DNA of 9,334 nucleotides from Oscillospiraceae bacterium (GTDB lineage Bacteria > Bacillota > Clostridia > Oscillospirales > Oscillospiraceae): positions 1 to 9,334 of the forward strand of contig JAISAA010000272.1 in the NCBI GenBank assembly GCA_031266955.1, in the 5' to 3' direction. The notes beneath the pieces are model-generated. The model did not search any database, had not been told where the DNA came from, and saw nothing but the letters and a program-made list of their open reading frames with translations. Within the stretch, counting starts at the first letter, position 1. Every line of letters starts with the position of its first letter. The translations under genes were made by a program, and so were the position numbers. Shown here in pieces: positions 1 to 6,534 of this stretch.

Positions 1-2652
1 CAAATGGAGGGCTACGGCTCGGACGCCCTGACCTTTGCCGACGTGCAGATATTCAAACCGGGCGGACAGGCGCTCACCGTTCGTGAACTGAGCGGCGAGG
101 TGACGGCGGCGCAGGCCGAATTTGGCTACAACGCCGCCGTGATAGACGGCGTGCTGACGCTGTCGCTGGCTGACTTCAAGAACACGACCGCAGGGCAAAA
201 GAACAACGACACGGTTTCCGGCGTCGGCGGCACGCTGTCCGGTGTGTGGCAAATCGTGAGCCAAAAACCGTTCAAGAGCAGCCTTGTAGCCATAAACGCC
301 GTTCCCGGCGTGAAGTCTGTGGGACTATCGGGCAGTACGCTGAGTATGGAGTTTGAGAATGTGACCGCCAACAACGGCTACTACTACGATGTGACGTTAG
401 AGCGCAAAAGCGACGCCGACGCCCCGCCGTTAGAGGCGCTGACGATCGTGAAGAACGCGCAGATCACGAACGCCTCAGCGTCATTGAACCTCACGCAAAT
501 CAAGATAGAAAGCGCAACCGACAGCGACACCTACGACATCGCCGCAATCGCAAGCAGCGGCGACTGGTACCCCCGCGTGACGCTGCGCACAGGCAAGATG
601 GAGAGCTATACCATCGGCGAAGATACGGAACAATTCCTTATTACCGAATACGTGGACGACAAAATCTGCGCCGAGCCTTACGCGGTGGTTAATACGACGC
701 TGGCCTCCGCGACTTGGACGTCGAACCTGCAAGCCGTTTCCGGCGGCAACCAGAGTATAGACATCTCATTTGACCCGGTCGAAACGGTTCCGACGGACAT
801 GGCCGTGAGCGGCTATCACGTCACCGTGTACAACGAAAACGGCCTGCCCGCAAGCCGCCATGCGACCGATGCGGAAGGCAGCCAGCGCGCAACTCTGATG
901 GAATACGATATTCTGGCCGGCGAAGACGAGCCGAATCGATATGAGTACAACATCCCCGACGTCCCTACCGGCAAATATGCCGTGGGCGTGTCGCCGATGT
1001 ACGCGGACCTGATACCGGAAACAAAAGAGGGCAAGGCCACCGGCAAATCCGTGGTTTCCGCTGTGTCGCGCAAGGGCAAGGAGGAAAAATCGGGCGCGAT
1101 AACTGTCAACGCGGCGACCCCGCCGACTCTGGCATTTAGCGTGACCGGCGGCGCTCTCGTAGAGGAAAACGGCTCGAAATACGTCTTCTTTGCGGACGAA
1201 GACGCGGCGCTTACGGCGACGGCCTCCGGCGGCTCGACGGTGACGTACTGTGAGTTTGACGGCACGGAATTAACTGCTGCGGGCGGCACGCTGACGAACC
1301 TGTCGAATTATTCCGGCAGAACGCTCATCGTCACCGCGAGAAACGCGCAGGGAGATTCCACAACGGAGTATTTAACGCTCTACGCCGACGCGACAGCCCC
1401 CCTGCTGCTCCCCGACAATTACGATGAAGGCAATGGGGCGTTCACGTTCACAGCCTACAATAACACCGGCAACTACACAATCACAGGTCAGGCAGCCCCC
1501 GGCGCGGCCATAGGCGGCGTGATAGCCGGCGACGACGGCAGATTTTCCATCCCGGGCAAGCTGGACGACGGCGTGAACAGCGAGAACTTCACCCTGACCG
1601 CAACGAGTGCGGCGGGGCTTGTGACAATGCGCGAAGTGCGCGTTGTTCGCGGCAATGTGAATGAGAGCGCCGGCACACCCGGTTCGAGCGGCGGCAGAAG
1701 CAGCGGCACGGCAAACTCTGCCTCCGGCGGCGCGCGCAGTTATACCATCACCACCCCGGACGGCAAGCCCGCCGTGACCGGAGCGGACGGCACGATCACC
1801 CTGCCGGGCGGCGGCACGATCAAAACGCCGGAGGGCGTGACCATCACCGCGCCGGAGGGAACGACGATAAAAAAAGACGGCCTGATCTCCATCCCAAACG
1901 AAAAGGAAGCCGGAATCGTCACAGCGGGCGGGACGCAAATCACCGCTCCCGGTGGAACGACCATCGCGCTGAACGGCAGGGTGACGCCGCCGCGGACAGC
2001 CGCCGCGACGGTAACGCTGTCCTCCGGTCTGGAACTGAATATCAAGGAAGGAACAACCATAATTCTTGATAAAAACGTCCCTCTCGGATACCGCGCGGTC
2101 TTTGAAAATCCGTTCGCCGACGCGAAGGCGGGCGACTGGTTCTTCGACGACGTGGGCTTTGCCTATACCCACGGCCTGTTCGCCGGCACGGGCGCGACCT
2201 CGTTCAGCCCCAACACGCCTATGACGCGCGGAATGATCGTCACGGTGCTGCACCGGCTGGCAGCCGAGCCCGGCGCCGACGGCTCTGCTCCGTTTGGCGA
2301 CGTATCTGCGGGACAGTGGTATACCGACGCGGTGAATTGGGCGGCGGCAAACGGTATCGTCGGCGGCACAGGCGGCGGACTATTCGCGCCGGACGGTGAC
2401 ATTACACGACAGGATATGGCCGTCATCCTCATGCGCTACGCCGAACGCGCGGGCTTGAAGCTGCCCGAGACGCGGGACTATCCCGGCTTCAAGGACGACG
2501 CCGACGTCGCAAATTACGCGAAGGAGGCGCTTGAGGCATTCTTCAAGGCGGGCATCATCAACGGCAAGCCGGGCGGCCTGTTCGATCCGAAGGGCGCGGC
2601 GACAAGAGCCGAGGCCGCGGCTATGCTGCGCAGGTTCTTGGAAACACAATAG
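1..2652 (+). CDS. SLH-domain surface protein, 5' truncated
   Basis: A large exported cell-surface or S-layer-associated protein, of which 883 residues are visible. The frame is open to the left edge. The ATG at position 4 has no ribosome binding site and no signal peptide follows it, so the real start and secretion signal lie outside the window. Numbering from that ATG, residues 1 to about 550 are beta-rich, Thr/Ala/Gly-rich sequence resembling bacterial Ig-like or fibronectin-like modules, though I cannot name a family. A Ser/Gly linker follows at about 555-578, then a beta-repeat block at about 580-690. Three SLH modules occupy about 700-882. They are recognisable from FADAKAGDWFFDDV, FGDVSAGQWYTDAV and YPGFKDDADVANYA, with motif endings MTRGM, ITRQD and ATRAE; only the third has the classical TRAE form. 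SLH modules are known to bind pyruvylated secondary cell-wall polymers, so this protein is probably wall-anchored by its C terminus. It converges on the transporter operon. Its ligand or enzymatic role cannot be told from the visible part. Confidence 0.9.
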   Translation, partial: QMEGYGSDALTFADVQIFKPGGQALTVRELSGEVTAAQAEFGYNAAVIDGVLTLSLADFKNTTAGQKNNDTVSGVGGTLSGVWQIVSQKPFKSSLVAINAVPGVKSVGLSGSTLSMEFENVTANNGYYYDVTLERKSDADAPPLEALTIVKNAQITNASASLNLTQIKIESATDSDTYDIAAIASSGDWYPRVTLRTGKMESYTIGEDTEQFLITEYVDDKICAEPYAVVNTTLASATWTSNLQAVSGGNQSIDISFDPVETVPTDMAVSGYHVTVYNENGLPASRHATDAEGSQRATLMEYDILAGEDEPNRYEYNIPDVPTGKYAVGVSPMYADLIPETKEGKATGKSVVSAVSRKGKEEKSGAITVNAATPPTLAFSVTGGALVEENGSKYVFFADEDAALTATASGGSTVTYCEFDGTELTAAGGTLTNLSNYSGRTLIVTARNAQGDSTTEYLTLYADATAPLLLPDNYDEGNGAFTFTAYNNTGNYTITGQAAPGAAIGGVIAGDDGRFSIPGKLDDGVNSENFTLTATSAAGLVTMREVRVVRGNVNESAGTPGSSGGRSSGTANSASGGARSYTITTPDGKPAVTGADGTITLPGGGTIKTPEGVTITAPEGTTIKKDGLISIPNEKEAGIVTAGGTQITAPGGTTIALNGRVTPPRTAAATVTLSSGLELNIKEGTTIILDKNVPLGYRAVFENPFADAKAGDWFFDDVGFAYTHGLFAGTGATSFSPNTPMTRGMIVTVLHRLAAEPGADGSAPFGDVSAGQWYTDAVNWAAANGIVGGTGGGLFAPDGDITRQDMAVILMRYAERAGLKLPETRDYPGFKDDADVANYAKEALEAFFKAGIINGKPGGLFDPKGAATRAEAAAMLRRFLETQ
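1741..2073 (+). repeat. Degenerate beta-strand repeats before the SLH modules
   Basis: Within the SLH protein, residues about 580-690 contain short imperfect units of roughly 16 residues built around the pattern G-T-x-I-x-x-P-x-G-T-T-I. Visible units include GTITLPGGGTIKT, GVTITAPEGTTIKKDG, GTQITAPGGTTIALNG and the more diverged GLELNIKEGTTIILDKN. The regular alternation of Thr/Ile strands and Gly turns suggests a small beta-stack or beta-solenoid stalk lifting the N-terminal domains away from the wall. That structural reading is inference; the repetition itself is visible. Confidence 0.65.
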
Positions 2653-2662
2653 GTTTATCCCC

Positions 2663-3751
2663 CTATATCGCCCACACCATCCCCGCGTCAAGGTCGAACG
2701 CTATTTCCTCGCCCGCGCCGAAGGCGTGCCGAGCGTTTATCGCGAGCTTAAGCCGCGCGCCGGCGCAAACCACCTCGTACAGCGTTTCAAGGCCCTGCGG
2801 CGCGACGGAGGCCACGACGCCGCGAATGCCGCCGGCGCCGATGTTCACAGCCGCCTCCGGGCGGACACACAGCAACGCTTGGCCGGAGGCGGCGCGGGCG
2901 CCGGGTATATCGAAATCGCCTAAAGCGCAGTGTACGCGGGCGCCCGTCTTCTCGGCGGGGATATAGTTCTCCCAGCCGAAGAAATCCGCCTCCGGCTTTG
3001 ACGACGGACGGGAATAAAATTCATACGGCGCGGCGCAGCGCGTTATCGCGCCGTTATGCAGAAACGCTATGCGATCCGCGACGGCTGACGCCTCCTTTTG
3101 GTCGTGCGTGACGTACAGCATCGTCGCGCCGAGCTTGCCGCCCAGCTCCTTGATGTGCGCGAGCAGCGACCATTTAAGGCCTGAGTCCAGCGCGCTGAGC
3201 GGCTCGTCCAGCAGCAGCAGCTTCGGCTGCGCCATGAGCGCGCGCCCGAGTGACACGCGCTGCTCCTGCCCGCCTGACAGCTCCGTCACGCGTTTTTTCC
3301 CAAAACCCTCGAGATGCAGCAGCTCGAGCATCTCGTCTGTTTTACGCCGCAGCTCGGAGCGGGGCGTAAGGCGCCCGCCAAACAGCGGGCGCCCGCGCCG
3401 TAGGCGCGCAATTTTTATGCCGGGCTCTGTGGCACAGCCCAACCTTGGCGCAAAGCTTAAGTTTTCCTCGACGTTCATATTTCGGAACAACAGGCTTTTT
3501 TGAAACACCATCGCCGTAGAGCGTTTTTCCGGGGGCAGTCCGTCCAAAACTCCGCCGTCGAGAACGACGCGCCCGCTGTCCTGCCGCTCGAGCCCGGAGA
3601 CGATTTTAAGCGCCGTCGTCTTCCCGCAGCCGGACGCGCCGAGGATGACGAGTATCTCGCCCTTTTCGGCGGACAGCTCAAAGTCCCGCAGCACGGGTCC
3701 TTCAGCGCCTCTATACGTTTTCGTGACGCCCGTCATTTCAAGATAGCTCAT
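2663..3751 (-). CDS. ABC transporter ATPase (PotA/MalK-like, TOBE domain)
   Basis: Cytoplasmic ATP-hydrolysing subunit of an importer, 362 residues, the usual size for the PotA/MalK/YnjD-like group. Visible motifs are Walker A GASGCGKTT (38-46), the Q-loop in MVFQKS (81-86), signature LSGGQEQRV (158-166), Walker B LLLLDEP (178-184), D-loop SALD (186-189) and the H-loop histidine in VTHDQ (214-218). All catalytic residues are present. The C-terminal 120 or so residues, including LLCVRPEA, look like a TOBE regulatory domain. The ATG overlaps the permease stop as ATGA, so translation is probably coupled. One oddity lies in the helical subdomain: between NLSFAPRLG and ELRRKTDEM (residues about 105-131) there are some 25 extra residues encoded by a run of GC-rich hairpins, described separately. 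The transported substrate is not evident from this subunit. Confidence 0.94.
   Translation of the reverse strand: MSYLEMTGVTKTYRGAEGPVLRDFELSAEKGEILVILGASGCGKTTALKIVSGLERQDSGRVVLDGGVLDGLPPEKRSTAMVFQKSLLFRNMNVEENLSFAPRLGCATEPGIKIARLRRGRPLFGGRLTPRSELRRKTDEMLELLHLEGFGKKRVTELSGGQEQRVSLGRALMAQPKLLLLDEPLSALDSGLKWSLLAHIKELGGKLGATMLYVTHDQKEASAVADRIAFLHNGAITRCAAPYEFYSRPSSKPEADFFGWENYIPAEKTGARVHCALGDFDIPGARAASGQALLCVRPEAAVNIGAGGIRGVVASVAPQGLETLYEVVCAGARLKLAINARHAFGAGEEIAFDLDAGMVWAI
3370..3440. repeat. In-frame palindromic array inside the ATPase gene
   Basis: Three adjacent inverted repeats lie within about 70 bases of coding sequence. The first has 9-bp perfect arms (3370-3378 and 3385-3393, GGCGCCCGC with GCGGGCGCC) around a 6-base loop. 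The second has 6-bp arms CGCGCC and GGCGCG (3394-3399 and 3403-3408) around GTA. The third, weaker, has GGGCT at 3422-3426 and AGCCC at 3436-3440. On the coding strand the array reads through without a stop as an Arg/Gly-rich stretch containing ARLRRGRPLFGGRLTP. This falls where related ATPases have only a short loop between two helices. It may be a small palindromic repeat that inserted in frame; no second copy is in the window to prove mobility. Confidence 0.55.
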
Positions 3752-4629
3752 AGCCCGCGTCTCCTCGCGCCCCGCGAAGTCAGCCGGTAGTACGCGACGA
3801 TCACCGCGACGAGGGCTATACTTATCAAAACCATCATTGCAAAGGCCTCCGGGCGGTCTCTCATATCGGGGTCAACGTATTTCAGGTACATCATAACGGA
3901 TACGCTGCGCTTTTGCGGCGAGCCGAGTATCGCCGGAACCTCATAGTCGCCGAACGAAGCGGCGAAAACGAGTATCGAGGACACGGCGATGGCCGGAACG
4001 ACAGCCGGCAGGATTACATAGAAAAACCGCTTAAATTTCCCGGCGCCTAACGTCGCCGCCTGCTGCTCGTATTCGCGCGACGCGCCCTGAAGCATCCCTA
4101 AAGCGGACAGCCCGATGTACGGGAAGAACTTCCACACGTACACAATAATAAGCCCGACGCCTTTAGCGTCGTAGACCAGCCACGGGAAATCGCCGACGGA
4201 CCGGGTGAGCCCGAGCTTGTGTACTATAGACGACAAAAGCCCCGTCTGCGAGAGCAAAAACACCATCATCATAGCCGCCGCCATCCTCGGTATGGAGAGG
4301 TTATATTGGCTTATGAACAGCGCGAGCTTACGCCCCGCGAAGCGCTCCCGCAGCGCCAGCGCTAAAATTACGGCGAGCGCCATTGAGATAGCCGTCGAGA
4401 CAAGCGAGACCTTGAACGTAAACAGCAGCGAATCCCAAAAGTAATACGAGCCGAGCACATCCGCGTAGTTCGCAAAGCCCGCGAACCTGCCGCCGCCGTC
4501 GAAAAAGCTCCCCCGGACGACGGCGGCGACAGGCCAGACGTAGGCTATAGCCATCAAAATGACAAGCGGCAGAAAAGAAAAAACAATGGACATACGTTTA
4601 TTCATTGCAACAGATTTATTTGTACGCAA
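3748..4629 (-). CDS. ABC transporter permease (single, PotB/YnjC-like), TTG start
   Basis: Integral membrane channel subunit of the importer, 293 residues with about six membrane helices: roughly 16-38, 67-93, 100-129, 157-180, 208-230 and 262-282. The cytoplasmic coupling (EAA) loop is seen at about 187-208 in EQQAATLGAGKFKRFFYVILP, with its conserved glycine and following proline; it docks into the ATPase. I chose the TTG at 4627-4629 because a clear GGAGG (4639-4643) sits 9 bases upstream. ATGs at 4605 and 4593 lack a ribosome binding site, and extension to 4722 would add an Arg-rich segment running through hairpins. The stop overlaps the ATPase start. Importers of this type usually carry two permeases or a fused double one; only one is encoded here. 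It could act as a homodimer or with a partner encoded elsewhere. Confidence 0.9.
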   Translation of the reverse strand: MRTNKSVAMNKRMSIVFSFLPLVILMAIAYVWPVAAVVRGSFFDGGGRFAGFANYADVLGSYYFWDSLLFTFKVSLVSTAISMALAVILALALRERFAGRKLALFISQYNLSIPRMAAAMMMVFLLSQTGLLSSIVHKLGLTRSVGDFPWLVYDAKGVGLIIVYVWKFFPYIGLSALGMLQGASREYEQQAATLGAGKFKRFFYVILPAVVPAIAVSSILVFAASFGDYEVPAILGSPQKRSVSVMMYLKYVDPDMRDRPEAFAMMVLISIALVAVIVAYYRLTSRGARRRGL

Positions 4630-4638
4630 AAACCGTAT

Positions 4639-4643
4639 CCTCC
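4639..4643 (-). promoter_or_regulatory. Ribosome binding site deciding the permease TTG start
   Basis: GGAGG on the - strand lies exactly 9 bases before TTG at 4629. It is the only strong Shine-Dalgarno match near the permease start and it begins 3 bases after the hairpin at 4647-4667. Confidence 0.75.
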
Positions 4644-4646
4644 GTC

Positions 4647-4667
4647 CTTTTCGCCTGCGGCGAAAAG
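4647..4667 (-). promoter_or_regulatory. Hairpin immediately upstream of the permease RBS
   Basis: A perfect 9-bp inverted repeat, CTTTTCGCC and GGCGAAAAG, with a 3-base loop, lies in the mRNA between the binding-protein and permease genes. No run of U follows it on the - strand, so it is not a classical terminator in the operon direction. Its end is 3 bases from the GGAGG of the permease. It may tune permease translation or protect the downstream message from exonucleases. It could also simply be one of the small GC-rich palindromes scattered in this genome. Confidence 0.5.
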
Positions 4668-4797
4668 CTTTTTCGGCGGCGGAGTATGCCCCGTGCGACA
4701 GAGCCGAAAAAGATAAAATCACGTCAGTTCTGGGAATTCATTTCCCGGAATTGACACTCTGCGAGCGCCGCAGCGCGAGAACCAACCTGCGTAATCT

Positions 4798-4834
4798 CAA
4801 ATGAAAGAAAGGGCAAAGCCCTTTCTTTCATTTG
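4798..4834. terminator. 17-bp perfect hairpin spanning the lipoprotein stop; attenuator-like
   Basis: The arms 4798-4814 and 4818-4834 are exact reverse complements with a 3-base AAA/TTT loop. The core is GGGC/GCCC, flanked by A-rich and T-rich arms (AAAGAAAGGGC and GCCCTTTCTTT), so it can act as a bidirectional intrinsic terminator. The binding-protein stop codon (4828-4830) lies inside the first transcribed arm. Located between the captor gene and the permease, it probably terminates part of the transcripts or stabilises the captor mRNA 3' end, giving more captor than channel, as is known for malE-malF. The function is inferred; the hairpin is exact. Confidence 0.7.
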
Positions 4835-6336
4835 ACGACCTGTGAGTCCCACGCCGTGCCGATCCAGCCGGCTATCGCACCGCTTGAGACGTTATGCGCG
4901 TACAGCGCGAGCTCTTCCGGCTTCGCTGCCGTGCCCTCGGGGAAGCCCGCCATCATATCCTCGAATATCGCCCTCTCGTCCGGCGACAGCTTCGTCAGAT
5001 CGAGGTTGTACGCGTTGCCAGTGACGGCGGTGACTCTCGCGTTGGCCTCGGGCTCCATGAGTAGGTTGCACAGCGTCATCGCGGCGGCCTTGCGCGCCGA
5101 GTTCTTCGAGACCACGACGAAGTCGGGGTAGCCGACGGATGTCTCCATCAGGTACAGCCGCCCCTGCGGCAGATACGACGGGTCTGACTGCGTTTTTGGA
5201 TATATTGAGACGCACGTGGTGAACGACACGGCCAGATCGCCGGCGTTGACGCGCGAGATCATATCGTAGGCGTCCGCGCCGTAATACGCCCCGGCGTCGC
5301 CCTGAAGCAGGTTCGGCTCGAGCTCGTTGAAATACGCCCAGACATAGCCCGCTTTTTCGATGAACGTCTCCTCGCTTGCAATGCTGGTTACTGTAGCCCA
5401 AGCGTTCCACTCCTCGGCGTGCGCCTGTATTTTTGCCGAGCGCGCGGCGGCGTCGTCCGCTTCGTCATAGACGGCCGTCCAGCCGCCGGCGCCGTCGTCA
5501 GTCAGTTCATACAGCGCGGACGTCACGAATTGCTTTCCGTGGAAGCCGCCGCTGCCCAGAAGGTCGAGATATGTAAATTTGCCGGGGTATTTCTTCACCC
5601 ACTCGCTCAGCTCCGTGAGATTGTGCGGCAGACCATAGACTGTGGCGCCGCCCTCAGCACGCGTCTCGTCCCACGTCAGCGCCGCGTCGTACTTGTCGGC
5701 GGCGTAGACCATCGCGGGGGTGACCTTCATAAACTGTGCCTGATAGCCGTCGGTCGGCATTGTTCCGTTGTAGAGCACGTCGGCGGCGTTCCAGTCGAGG
5801 TTCGCGGAATTGGGCAGCGCCTTCACCCATCCGTTGCCGTCGTCGCCCCAGAGCGCGCCGCTCGCGCCCATCGGCGCGATTGATCCGGACGCGCCCCAGA
5901 ACATATCTATCGTCGCGCCGATGCCGTTTTCGTAGTCCGCCACAAAGCGCTGCTCGTTTTCCGCCGTGTCCTCGACGTATTCTATAGTTATATTGTAGTC
6001 TTCCTTCGCGCGCGTTTTGATGTATTCCCAATATTGCTGCACCATAGCATCCGCCCCGCCGGAGCCCCAGGCGCAAAACGTGACGGTGTCGCCGTCGGCT
6101 TCCGCGAGAATTTCGTCCCACGTCATATCGGCGAGGTCGGTTTCCACCGATTTCACCGCGTCGGGGCTCTGTGCAGCGCCGCCGGGAGCTTCGGTGACGG
6201 CGCCGCCGGGCGTGACATCCGCGCCGCCGGGGGCGCAGGCCGTGAGCGCGAGGGTCAGCGCCAATAGCAGCGCCGCCAGGCGCGCCGAGCGCTTGCCGCG
6301 GGGGGCGCTTGCGGGTTTTCTTGTGAGCTTAATCAT
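4828..6336 (-). CDS. YnjB-like ABC transporter substrate-binding lipoprotein
   Basis: Extracytoplasmic captor of the importer, 502 residues. The N terminus is a lipoprotein signal: a basic segment, hydrophobic LAALLLALTLALTAC, and a lipobox cysteine at residue 34. A low-complexity PGGA-rich tether follows to about 60. The mature domain begins near MTWDEILAEADGDTVTFCAWG (70-90), then IDMFWGASG, YPGKFTYLDLLGSGGFHGKQF and a C-terminal VSSGAIAGW region. This resembles the YnjB/COG4134 group of binding proteins, whose ligand is not established; an iron, thiamine or polyamine binder of a related cluster is the alternative. The ATG at 6336 is preceded by AAAGGA (6347-6352) with 10-base spacing, and by a promoter ending at 6381. 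A further upstream ATG at 6390 would lie inside that promoter, so I rejected it. The stop codon is inside a strong hairpin. It is the first gene of the operon. Confidence 0.88.
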   Translation of the reverse strand: MIKLTRKPASAPRGKRSARLAALLLALTLALTACAPGGADVTPGGAVTEAPGGAAQSPDAVKSVETDLADMTWDEILAEADGDTVTFCAWGSGGADAMVQQYWEYIKTRAKEDYNITIEYVEDTAENEQRFVADYENGIGATIDMFWGASGSIAPMGASGALWGDDGNGWVKALPNSANLDWNAADVLYNGTMPTDGYQAQFMKVTPAMVYAADKYDAALTWDETRAEGGATVYGLPHNLTELSEWVKKYPGKFTYLDLLGSGGFHGKQFVTSALYELTDDGAGGWTAVYDEADDAAARSAKIQAHAEEWNAWATVTSIASEETFIEKAGYVWAYFNELEPNLLQGDAGAYYGADAYDMISRVNAGDLAVSFTTCVSIYPKTQSDPSYLPQGRLYLMETSVGYPDFVVVSKNSARKAAAMTLCNLLMEPEANARVTAVTGNAYNLDLTKLSPDERAIFEDMMAGFPEGTAAKPEELALYAHNVSSGAIAGWIGTAWDSQVVK

Positions 6337-6346
6337 TGATTTGGTT

Positions 6347-6353
6347 TCCTTTC
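6347..6353 (-). promoter_or_regulatory. Ribosome binding site of the binding-protein gene
   Basis: GAAAGGA on the - strand lies about 10 bases before the ATG at 6336. With the promoter just upstream it fixes this ATG rather than the one at 6390. Confidence 0.7.
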
Positions 6354-6380
6354 GGTTGTTTTTATTTTCGGGATGAGGGG

Positions 6381-6409
6381 AGTATAGCACACATATTGAT
6401 ATACGTCAA
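6381..6409 (-). promoter_or_regulatory. Sigma-A-type promoter of the ABC transporter operon
   Basis: On the - strand a -35 box TTGACG (6404-6409) and a -10 box TATACT (6381-6386) are separated by exactly 17 bases. Each box departs from consensus by one base. Transcription should start near 6374, giving a leader of about 37 bases before the ATG at 6336 that contains the ribosome binding site. Confidence 0.82.
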
Positions 6410-6413
6410 TATG
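6392..6413. promoter_or_regulatory. Operator-like inverted repeat over the -35 box
   Basis: CATATTGA (6392-6399) and TCAATATG (6406-6413) are exact reverse complements with a 6-base spacer. The right arm contains most of the -35 box and the rest covers the -35/-10 spacer, the usual position of a repressor site. A TTGA-N6-TCAA core is compatible with several dimeric regulator families, including MarR or TetR types. No regulator gene is in the window, so the cognate protein is unknown. Confidence 0.6.
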
Positions 6414-6426
6414 AAAAAATGATTTT

Positions 6427-6444
6427 TTGGCGCCGAGGCGCCAA
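6427..6444. terminator. GC-rich hairpin between ispA and the transporter promoter
   Basis: TTGGCGCC and GGCGCCAA form perfect 8-bp arms around 2 bases. Reading in the ispA direction, the stem is followed by AAAATCATTTTTT, so the U run begins about 7 bases late. That makes it a weak candidate for an intrinsic terminator of the nusB-ispA operon. It lies 18 bases beyond the -35 box of the transporter promoter, where insulation would be expected. A dispersed palindrome without terminator activity is the alternative. Confidence 0.4.
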
Positions 6445-6534
6445 TTTGAATTCGGCTCATGATGTGAAAGCTTTTCCTAAGCTATACTTTTCCGGAGGCC
6501 GGCGGCGATAAAAAGCGGGCTTTTGAGGTCGTTT

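Noticed and set aside
1372..2253. Long open frame (293 codons) on the - strand opposite the SLH gene.
   Set aside because: Its translation is low-complexity and Arg/Gly/Ala-rich with no recognisable domain, and the + strand frame encodes clear SLH modules. It is a GC-rich antisense shadow.
2531..2923. Open + strand frame spanning the SLH gene end and the ATPase 3' end.
   Set aside because: It overlaps two well-supported genes in other frames, is Arg-rich, and has no ribosome binding site or family resemblance.
4630..4722. N-terminal extension of the permease to an ATG at 4722.
   Set aside because: It adds an Arg-rich stretch translated through a hairpin and across the GGAGG site. The TTG at 4629 has the proper ribosome binding site spacing.
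4751..4756. TTGACA on the + strand as a possible -35 box.
   Set aside because: No -10-like hexamer occurs at 16-18 bases and no + strand gene follows.
4680..4797. Possible riboswitch or small RNA in the spacer before the permease.
   Set aside because: Several short stems can be drawn, but no known riboswitch core or conserved motif is recognisable, and no independent promoter is visible.
6337..6390. N-terminal extension of the binding protein to an ATG at 6390.
   Set aside because: That ATG lies upstream of the -10 box at 6381-6386, so it would not be in the transcript, and it would displace the signal peptide.
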